22,632 nt of DNA from Bacteroidales bacterium (lineage in GTDB: Bacteria; Bacteroidota; Bacteroidia; Bacteroidales; VadinHA17): contig CP070687.1 in NCBI GenBank assembly GCA_020353115.1, positions 28,633 to 51,264 on the forward strand, written 5' to 3'. The position numbers were made by a program, and so were the translations under genes. Positions 16,831 through 22,632 of this stretch are shown one piece after another. How positions within the stretch are numbered: position 1 is the stretch's first letter; every line of letters starts with the position of its first letter. The notes under the pieces are model-generated. The model did no database searches. It was not told the DNA's origin and saw only the letters and a program-made list of their open reading frames with translations.

Positions 16831-18309
16831 ATGTTGAAAGAGTTAATTATTCAAAACTGGAAAGGTGTTCTGCGATCACCCAATCTGAGCCGTGACACAA
16901 GAAGTAACATTTTCATCGGGATCCTTGTTTTCATCATGATCCTGAATTTCTTCTTTCTTGGATTTTTTTTCAATGAACTGCTCATGGAAATAAATCCGGA
17001 TAAAAACCCGCTACATCTTTTTAACAGTTTCATTCTATATTACCTCCTGGTTGACCTTTTTGCCCGTCTGGTTCTCCAGAGCGTACCGGGTTTGAGCATA
17101 CAGCCCTATCTTCATCTAAATATTGGAAAATCAGTTCTTTCACACTATCTATTATTCAAATCGCTTGGAAGTATTTTCAATTATATTCCTTTTGCTATTG
17201 TTATTCCATTCAGCATACGCAATTTAAGCAACCCGGATCTTCCCGGTTTTACCATGTCCTGGATAGCTGGGATTTTTCTCTTCCTGCTTTTCAATGCATA
17301 CCTGGCCGTTTATGTGAAAAGGAGGGCACTTGATAAACCTGTTTTCGAAATTGGTCTTGGTGCGTTGATTATCCTTTCGGGAGTTTTTGATTATTATAAC
17401 ATATATTCTGTTTCAGAGGTTTCAGGTTATCTTTTCCGCCATCTTCTTCTTGATCCGGTATTTATATTCATACCGCTTAGTATCCTGGTTCTTATTTATG
17501 GTATTAATTTCCACTGGCTCAAGGAAAAATTATTCATTGAACAACTGGAAAGTCGTAAAACGAGTAAAGAATCATCCATCCGCGGATTCAGTTTTCTTGA
17601 TAAATGGGGAGAGGTCGGAATGTATATTCAATTGGAGATGAAACTTATTTTCCGGAATAAAAGATTGAAGCAAGCCCTGCCGGGATCACTGGCCTTATTG
17701 CTGCTGGGATTTGTAATTTACCGGACGGAAGAATACCGGGATATGATGTTTTTCCTTGTTTATATGGGAATTATCTTTACCGGTATGTTTATGATCTATT
17801 ACGGGCAATTTGTCCTTGCGTGGGAAAGCCATTATTTCGACAAGATCCTTACCGAAAGGGTAGATCTTTTACAATACCTTAAGGCAAAACAAAGGATTAT
17901 GCAATTCTCCTGTATCCTGTTTTATATCATTATGTTACCCTTTGCATTGTTCGGTGACCTGATCCTGTATGTAAATACGGCAGTATTGCTGTTTAATTTA
18001 GGAATAAACACCCTGTACCTGTTATGGACCGGGACTTCGAACAGGGAAAGATTAGATCTTGATGCAGGTTATTTCACCTGGCAGGGGAAGAAAGGAAGGC
18101 AGATAGGTATAGCTTTCATGATGATTATATTTCCGCTTCTGGTTTATTTGCCTGTGAAATTTATACTGAACGAATATGCAGGCCTTATTGCTGTTGGAAT
18201 TACCGGTATTGCAGGATTGTTATTCAGTAATACATTGCTGGTGAAGATTAAGAATAGACTGATGAACTTGAAATATGATATGGCTGAAGGCTACAGACAA
18301 ACGATTTGA
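16831..18309 (+). CDS. DUF5687-family membrane protein, ABC-exporter permease
   Basis: This 492-residue polytopic protein of the inner membrane belongs to a Bacteroidota family that regularly sits next to an ABC ATPase and is thought to be its permease. Family marks are the amphipathic start MLKELIIQNWKGVLRSPNLS, a long first helix (residues 27-50, ending GFFFNELL), FNSFILYYLLVDLFARLVLQ (64-83) and the stretch SIQPYLHLNIGKS (89-101). Further helices lie at about 114-128, 143-161, 172-190 and 208-226, with another group in the C-terminal half. The middle loop (230-270) is charged and cytoplasmic. It follows the regulator by 3 bases and precedes the ATPase by 168 bases. Substrate unknown. Confidence 0.85.
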   Translation: MLKELIIQNWKGVLRSPNLSRDTRSNIFIGILVFIMILNFFFLGFFFNELLMEINPDKNPLHLFNSFILYYLLVDLFARLVLQSVPGLSIQPYLHLNIGKSVLSHYLLFKSLGSIFNYIPFAIVIPFSIRNLSNPDLPGFTMSWIAGIFLFLLFNAYLAVYVKRRALDKPVFEIGLGALIILSGVFDYYNIYSVSEVSGYLFRHLLLDPVFIFIPLSILVLIYGINFHWLKEKLFIEQLESRKTSKESSIRGFSFLDKWGEVGMYIQLEMKLIFRNKRLKQALPGSLALLLLGFVIYRTEEYRDMMFFLVYMGIIFTGMFMIYYGQFVLAWESHYFDKILTERVDLLQYLKAKQRIMQFSCILFYIIMLPFALFGDLILYVNTAVLLFNLGINTLYLLWTGTSNRERLDLDAGYFTWQGKKGRQIGIAFMMIIFPLLVYLPVKFILNEYAGLIAVGITGIAGLLFSNTLLVKIKNRLMNLKYDMAEGYRQTI

Positions 18310-18326
18310 GGAAATAGTCCTCAGGC

Positions 18327-18359
18327 ATTGACCACATCCATACAATTCCAGTATGTTTG
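18327..18359 (+). promoter_or_regulatory. Possible internal promoter before the ABC ATPase gene
   Basis: ATTG at 18327-18330 and TATGTTTG at 18352-18359 fit the Bacteroidota -33 and -7 boxes with 21 bases between. The leader to the ATG at 18478 would be about 110 bases. It would let the ATPase be made separately from the upstream genes. Confidence 0.4.
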
Positions 18360-18477
18360 GAAAATAGACTCCAACTCTGGAAGACTGGCGACAAAGTGAG
18401 TCGATATGTTAAAAATCATAAATATCGGAATTCACTAAAATAGAACAGAGAACAGAAAACTATAAACTAATACTATC

Positions 18478-19173
18478 ATGATAAAGGTTAACGATTTGGT
18501 AAAATCCTATAATGGAAGAGTGGTACTGGATATTCCGGAACTGTCTATTTCTAAAGGTGAATGTTTTGGTTTGGTCGGAAATAACGGGGCTGGCAAGACC
18601 ACTTTTTTCAGGCTGGTTCTTGATCTGATCCTGCCAGACCGTGGTTTGGTACAGTCAAAGGATTTAATTGTACGAATGTCGGAAGAGTGGAAATCCTATA
18701 CCGGATCGTTTCTGGATGAAGGCTTTCTGATCGGATTCCTGACTCCTGGCGAATATTTTGAATTTCTTGGAAAACTCAATAGGATGACGAAACCGGAAGT
18801 TTATATGGAACTTGAAAGGTACGACGGTTTGTTGAATGGAGAGGCGGTGGATGAAAAGAAATATATCAGGAAATTGTCAAGGGGAAATCAGAAAAAAGTG
18901 GGGATCGTGGCAGCCCTTTTTTCAAGACCGGAAGTACTGGTGCTGGATGAACCATTTGCGAATCTTGATCCGACCAGCGTCAGCCGGTTAATTAAGATCC
19001 TTAACGGTATAAAAAAGGAATGGAATCCCACCATGCTGATCTCAAGCCATAACCTGAATCATATAACGGAGGTTTGTGAACGGATTGATATTCTCGAAGA
19101 GGGAAAGATCATCCGGGATATAAAGGATAATCCGAATGCATTACGCGACCTGGAAGATTATTTTGCAGTATAA
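18478..19173 (+). CDS. ABC transporter ATP-binding protein, partner of the DUF5687 permease
   Basis: This 231-residue ATPase energises the neighbouring exporter. Visible motifs are Walker A GNNGAGKTT (34-42), the signature LSRGNQKK (133-140, in place of LSGGQ), Walker B VLVLDEP (153-159), the D-loop ANLD (161-164) and the switch histidine SSH (H191). The residue that aligns with the Q-loop glutamine is Asp80 (GSFLDEGFL, where relatives read GYLPQEPxL). Architecture and length are those of the CcmA/BcrA-type ATPases paired with membrane proteins rather than full-length fused exporters. It is last in the cluster, separated from the permease gene by a gap with a possible promoter, and followed by repeat array D. 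Confidence 0.93.
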   Translation: MIKVNDLVKSYNGRVVLDIPELSISKGECFGLVGNNGAGKTTFFRLVLDLILPDRGLVQSKDLIVRMSEEWKSYTGSFLDEGFLIGFLTPGEYFEFLGKLNRMTKPEVYMELERYDGLLNGEAVDEKKYIRKLSRGNQKKVGIVAALFSRPEVLVLDEPFANLDPTSVSRLIKILNGIKKEWNPTMLISSHNLNHITEVCERIDILEEGKIIRDIKDNPNALRDLEDYFAV

Positions 19174-19189
19174 TGATATATATTCAGGG

Positions 19190-19261
19190 AGTGAAGAGTG
19201 AGCAGTGAGCAGTGAGCAGTGAGAAGTGAACAGTAACGAGCACCGGGTAACGAGGTCCCGG
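19190..19261 (+). repeat. AGTGARC heptamer array of seven units with GC-rich inverted pair (array D)
   Basis: Units run in register from 19190: AGTGAAG, AGTGAGC three times, AGTGAGA, AGTGAAC and AGTAACG (to 19238). They are followed by CCGGG (19243-19247) and CCCGG (19257-19261) as an inverted pair around TAACGAGGT. The array begins 17 bases after the ATPase stop, in the same sense. It is the cleanest of the four arrays in the window. Confidence 0.85.
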
Positions 19262-19396
19262 CTCCCTGTCCTGGTGTCCCATGGTTATGCAGGAGGTAGG
19301 GATAATGTTACAAACTCCAGGTAATTCCGATTCACCCGGCAAGTAATAATACAATTTATTTTCAGACAATTTGTAACTTTATGAAAAATTTCAGGG

Positions 19397-20965
19397 ATGA
19401 AATCAATTCTCTCTGTTTTGATTATTATGCTTTTTTTTCTTCTTGTCCATGAAGGAAAAGCTCAGCATAACAACATTCTTATAACAACGGAAAGAGACCC
19501 GAATGAGCCGACTATTGTATTGGATCCTGCAAATCCCGGTCACGTGGTTGCGGGTTGTAACCTTAGAAGCACGTACTACTCAACTGACGGAGGCCTTACC
19601 TGGACAGGAGGTGAGGTGACATCGGTATATGGTGTCTGGGGCGACCCGGTATTGATTGTGGATACTGCCGGTCATTTCTATTATTTCCATTTATCCGATC
19701 CGGAGGGTGAACCTTGGGTTGACAGGATCGTTTGCCAGAAATCAACGGATAACGGTGCCTCCTGGAGTACAGGTACCTATATGGGATTGAATGGCTCAAA
19801 ACTGCAGGATAAGGAATGGGCCGTTGTAGACCGCCAAACCAATAATATCTATGTTTGCTGGACACAGTTTGATGTGTACGGCAGCTCCAATCCCTTGGAT
19901 AGTACAGTAATTCTTTTTTCCAGATCGACAGATAACGGCGGTTCCTGGTCCGACCCTGTTCGTCTCAGTAAACAGGCTGGTGACTGTATTGACAATGATA
20001 ACACGGTTGAGGGTGCGGTCCCGGCAGTTGGGCCGAACGGGGAGATCTATGTTTCATGGGCGGGCCCGGCAGGGATTGTTTTTGACCGGTCTCAGGATAG
20101 CGGAGAAACCTGGCTTGCAGATGATATCTTCGTGGGGGATTTTCCGGGCGGATGGGCTTATGAGATTCCAGGGATATACAGAACAAACGGGATGCCGATA
20201 ACCGAATGCGATACCAGTGGAAGCCCTTATCACGGTACCATTTATATCAATTGGTCAGACCAGCGGAATGGAACGAACGATACCGATATATGGCTATGCA
20301 AATCGACCGATGGCGGAGATACATGGAGTGACCCTATACGTGTAAACGATGATCCTCCGGGAAGACACCAGTTCTTTACATGGATGACCATCGATCAGGC
20401 TAATGGTAACCTTTACTTTATCTTTTATGATCGCCGGAATTATGACGACTTAAAGACAGATGTCTATATGGCCGTGTCGAAAGATGGGGGAGAAACATTT
20501 ACGAATTTCAGGATAAGTGATTCACCCTTCTTACCGAATTCCCAGATCTTTTTCGGGGATTATACGGACATAACCGCATATGATGATTTTATCAGGCCTG
20601 CCTGGACGAGGCTCGATTATACTGCTTTGAGTCTGTGGACTGCAATAATTGATGTGAACCAGATGACAGGAATTGAAACACCCCGGGAACCGGATGATTT
20701 TACTCTGGACCAAAACTATCCGAATCCGTTTACGGCTCAGACATACATATCTTTTAAGATTGGATCGCAACAAAGCGTTAGCCTGAGGATTTATAATTTA
20801 ATGGGTCAGGTTGTAACAACACTCTTCGAAAACCGGTCCTATGAAGCCGGGAAACATGTCGAAGGTTTTATCCCTTCCGAAATGAAACTTCCTGCAGGAA
20901 CCTATTTTTATGTCCTTCAATCGGATCGGGGGGTCCTGAAAAAGAGAATGCTTTACCTGAAATAA
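19397..20965 (+). CDS. Secreted six-Asp-box (BNR/sialidase-like) protein with T9SS type A sorting domain
   Basis: This 522-residue protein has a signal peptide (residues 1-22, ending GKAQ). Six Asp-box/BNR repeats of the form S-x-D-x-G-x-T/S-W mark a six-bladed beta-propeller: STDGGLTW (62-69), STDNGASW (116), STDNGGSW (177), SQDSGETW (232), STDGGDTW (303) and SKDGGETF (361), spaced 54-71 residues apart. The C-terminal ~90 residues are a Por-secretion-system type A domain: LDQNYPNPF (437-445), SLRIYNLMGQVV and AGTYFYVL. The protein therefore crosses the inner membrane by Sec, leaves through T9SS, and is released or surface-anchored. No FRIP motif of true sialidases is present, so glycosidase activity is doubtful; a binding or structural propeller is equally likely. 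It is transcribed alone. Confidence 0.9.
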   Translation: MKSILSVLIIMLFFLLVHEGKAQHNNILITTERDPNEPTIVLDPANPGHVVAGCNLRSTYYSTDGGLTWTGGEVTSVYGVWGDPVLIVDTAGHFYYFHLSDPEGEPWVDRIVCQKSTDNGASWSTGTYMGLNGSKLQDKEWAVVDRQTNNIYVCWTQFDVYGSSNPLDSTVILFSRSTDNGGSWSDPVRLSKQAGDCIDNDNTVEGAVPAVGPNGEIYVSWAGPAGIVFDRSQDSGETWLADDIFVGDFPGGWAYEIPGIYRTNGMPITECDTSGSPYHGTIYINWSDQRNGTNDTDIWLCKSTDGGDTWSDPIRVNDDPPGRHQFFTWMTIDQANGNLYFIFYDRRNYDDLKTDVYMAVSKDGGETFTNFRISDSPFLPNSQIFFGDYTDITAYDDFIRPAWTRLDYTALSLWTAIIDVNQMTGIETPREPDDFTLDQNYPNPFTAQTYISFKIGSQQSVSLRIYNLMGQVVTTLFENRSYEAGKHVEGFIPSEMKLPAGTYFYVLQSDRGVLKKRMLYLK

Positions 20966-21064
20966 CCGGATATCTGGTTCCCGAAATGTTTCACATAAAT
21001 TCAGGTATAATATTCTGTCGGTCCTCACTTCATAAAAGTTAATATATTTACTGACCACTGGCGG

Positions 21065-21092
21065 TTGAATTGTTAAGTATTCTTTAAATTTG
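21065..21092 (+). promoter_or_regulatory. Candidate promoter for the methyltransferase gene
   Basis: TAAATTTG (21085-21092) is a perfect -7 box. TTG at 21065-21067 is the only upstream -33-like element, 17 bases away, which is rather close. If used, transcription starts near 21099 and gives a leader of about 145 bases that contains the hairpin cluster. Confidence 0.35.
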
Positions 21093-21112
21093 TATCCTTT
21101 AATCCTCCTTCG

Positions 21113-21207
21113 CGTTCGCGTCGGCGAACGGGAAGTGTGGTTTAACCTGTCGGCAGGTTGGTTCCCCGCAGCTTGCTGGGGAAATAAGAGTCCAGAGCTT
21201 GCTCTGG
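21113..21207 (+). repeat. Cluster of four consecutive hairpins in the methyltransferase leader
   Basis: Four inverted repeats follow one another: CGTTCGC-GTCG-GCGAACG (21113-21130), AACCTG-TCGG-CAGGTT (21144-21159), TTCCCC...GGGGAA around GCAGCTTGCT (21162-21183), and CCAGAGC-TT-GCTCTGG (21192-21207). The last two share an AGCTTGCT core. They lie between the probable promoter and the ATG at 21243, so they would be transcribed. They may be regulatory, or dispersed palindromic elements. Confidence 0.65.
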
Positions 21208-21242
21208 GGTTTAATACCAATTTTATAATAGTAATTCCACCC

Positions 21243-22151
21243 ATGAGGAGGAGAGGATCGAGCAGAACTGCTGAACTGGCTGCCATGACCAGAACCCTGG
21301 CAACACATTCGACTATCGCTTCGGGCATCATGAATGATCCGTTCGCCCGATATTTTCTGGGTCCTTCCCTGCAGGTACCCTATTTTTTCAACAGGTTGTT
21401 CCTGGATCTCAATCCCTGGTTCTGGAGAAGGGGAATTAACTCTGTGGGATTTCTGATCGCCTTATGCAGGCATCGATTCATGAGGGATACTCTGGAGGAG
21501 AATCTCAGACAGGGCATCGGGCAGGTAGTTATACTGGGAGCAGGTTATGATACCAATATCCTCCGGGAACCGGATATATTCAAAAGCGCAAAAGTATTTG
21601 AAGTGGACCATCCGAATACACAAAAAAGAAAACGGAAGATCCTGGACCGGAACTCACTGGCTATTTATCCTGAGACTCAGTTCGTTCCACACGATCTCGA
21701 AACAGGTAATCTTACCAGGGTATTAATTGATTGCGGACTTGACAGGGAGCAGGAGGTATTTGTTATAGCAGAGGGGATAATATCTTATCTGTCGATTAAT
21801 TCCATTGATCGTTTATTTATGGATCTTTTTGATTTATCGGACGGTAATGTCAGGATTGCTGCCGATTACCGGTTGCCTCAGATTAATACAAAAAATGTCC
21901 CTTTTACTATTCGGAGATGGAGAAATGAGTTTAAAATGATGAACGAAAGGTACAGGTCTTTTTTTTCAGCGAATGAAATAGAACAAAAGCTTATGGATCA
22001 TGGTTTCCGGATAAAGGTGAACAGGAACATGATCGATTTATGGAAGGAATATTCCATGCAGAAACCGCCGGATCACCTCCGACAGGTCGCCGGTATCGTA
22101 ATAACGGAAAAAATGAGCCCACATAACATGAAAAACCGTATTCAGAAGTAA
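21243..22151 (+). CDS. SAM-dependent methyltransferase, leucine carboxyl methyltransferase (LCMT/TIGR00027-like) family
   Basis: A 302-residue class I methyltransferase. SSRTAELAAMTRTLATH (6-22) is the characteristic N terminus of the TIGR00027/PF04072 group. The SAM site reads VVILGAGYDTN (95-105), followed by the acidic ribose-binding stretch FEVDHPNTQKRKR (119-131), and VIAEGIISYLS matches the family's EGxxxYL motif. The methyl acceptor in bacterial members is unknown in most cases. I chose the ATG at 21243: a longer frame from a TTG at 21090 would translate the hairpin cluster, and similarity to the family starts only at the ATG. Eleven bases after the stop begins a lipid-kinase-type gene, so the pair is probably an operon and may modify a lipid or small molecule. 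Confidence 0.87.
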   Translation: MRRRGSSRTAELAAMTRTLATHSTIASGIMNDPFARYFLGPSLQVPYFFNRLFLDLNPWFWRRGINSVGFLIALCRHRFMRDTLEENLRQGIGQVVILGAGYDTNILREPDIFKSAKVFEVDHPNTQKRKRKILDRNSLAIYPETQFVPHDLETGNLTRVLIDCGLDREQEVFVIAEGIISYLSINSIDRLFMDLFDLSDGNVRIAADYRLPQINTKNVPFTIRRWRNEFKMMNERYRSFFSANEIEQKLMDHGFRIKVNRNMIDLWKEYSMQKPPDHLRQVAGIVITEKMSPHNMKNRIQK

Positions 22152-22162
22152 TACAAGCGGTC

Positions 22163-22632
22163 ATGGAAAAGAAGGAGTGGTATGCGGTAATAAACGGAAA
22201 GATCCCTTCCCGAAAACAGGAGAAGATTATCCGGGCGCTGAAAGACCGGAATATTGATTTGGCTACCACAACATACCTCGGACAGGCGACTGAATTTGCG
22301 GGAAATGCATCCGGTTGTGCCGGAATCGTTTCTGTCGGGGGAGACGGGACATTGCATGAAGTAATAAACGGGATAGACCTTGAAAACCAGAAGGTTGCCA
22401 TTATTCCTGCCGGTACGATCAACTGCCTGGCCCGGTTTCTCGGTATCAGGAATGCAGGAGCCGGAATGAAACTGCTGGACCAGGGAGCGATCCGTAAAAC
22501 GGATCTTATTTCCGTGTCCTTTCAAAGTGCCGGGGAGGAGGAGCAACACCGCTATGTATGGGGTTTTCTGACTCTTGGCCGGCTGGTGAATATTACAACG
22601 CTGGCCGGTAAGTTCAGGTTTATGCCCAAATT
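22163..22632 (+). CDS. Diacylglycerol/sphingosine kinase-type lipid kinase, N-terminal part (3' truncated by window)
   Basis: The frame is open from the ATG at 22163 to the window edge, giving 156 residues. The catalytic motif of the DAGK family is plain: VSVGGDGTLHEVINGI (about residues 56-71), followed by AIIPAGTINCLARFLGI, which corresponds to the PLGTxNxxAR loop of YegS/DgkB/LCB kinases. The N terminus YAVINGKIPSRKQEKII fits the family's first strand (normally VIxNPxSG), with the NP-G element altered. Such enzymes phosphorylate diacylglycerol or long-chain bases at the cytoplasmic face of the membrane. The gene starts 11 bases after the methyltransferase and is likely co-transcribed. The C-terminal substrate-binding domain is outside the window, so the lipid cannot be named. 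Confidence 0.88.
   Translation, partial: MEKKEWYAVINGKIPSRKQEKIIRALKDRNIDLATTTYLGQATEFAGNASGCAGIVSVGGDGTLHEVINGIDLENQKVAIIPAGTINCLARFLGIRNAGAGMKLLDQGAIRKTDLISVSFQSAGEEEQHRYVWGFLTLGRLVNITTLAGKFRFMPK

Noticed and set aside
18307..18323. Hairpin over the permease stop codon (TGAGGA-AATAG-TCCTCA)
   Set aside because: It has only six pairs and no T-rich tail, so it is too weak to call a terminator.
19190..19238. CRISPR-like array
   Set aside because: The units are contiguous heptamers with no spacers and no cas genes nearby.
21090..21242. A 51-residue N-terminal extension of the methyltransferase from a TTG codon
   Set aside because: It translates the hairpin cluster into family-unlike sequence. 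Similarity to the family begins at the ATG at 21243, and the TTG overlaps the likely -7 box.
1..22632. tRNA or rRNA genes
   Set aside because: Reading both strands of the gaps showed no cloverleaf with a GGTTCRA-type T-arm and no rRNA sequence.

Overview
The window comes from a member of the Bacteroidota, probably a free-living Bacteroidales/Marinilabiliales-type organism. The signs are a SusC/SusD outer-membrane pair, a secreted beta-propeller protein with a type IX secretion (T9SS) C-terminal domain, an 800-residue MacB/FtsX-type permease and a DUF5687-type exporter typical of this phylum. Gene starts lack Shine-Dalgarno sites, and promoters match TTTG-N20-TAnnTTTG. Base composition is moderate and even along the window.

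Layout. Bases 1-3182 hold the end of a SusC-like TonB-dependent receptor and its SusD-like lipoprotein, a nutrient-import pair. A gap with a strong terminator hairpin follows. Bases 3681-6101 (minus) encode a two-FtsX-domain ABC permease. Bases 6742-13410 (minus) are one enormous gene for a 2222-residue protein. It carries a complete-looking PLP aminotransferase fold near the middle and an HPr-kinase-like P-loop domain near the C terminus, separated and flanked by long unrecognised, mostly helical stretches. Divergent from it at 13714 is a secreted metallo-beta-lactamase-fold hydrolase. Bases 14482-15257 are a scar region: a heptamer repeat, the first 40 codons of an IS3-type transposase OrfA, and a broken reading frame on the reverse strand.

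Bases 15258-19173 form a probable exporter cluster: a five-helix membrane protein of unknown role, a winged-helix regulator, a DUF5687 permease and its ABC ATPase. A secreted six-Asp-box protein with a T9SS sorting domain follows (19397-20965). Then come a leader region packed with four hairpins, an LCMT/TIGR00027-type methyltransferase, and the start of a diacylglycerol/sphingosine-kinase-type lipid kinase that runs off the window.

The two most unusual things are the giant aminotransferase/HPr-kinase-like fusion, standing alone between long non-coding flanks, and a family of AGTGARC heptamer arrays. The arrays occur four times, each time just downstream of a gene and each time with the purine-rich strand in the sense of that gene.
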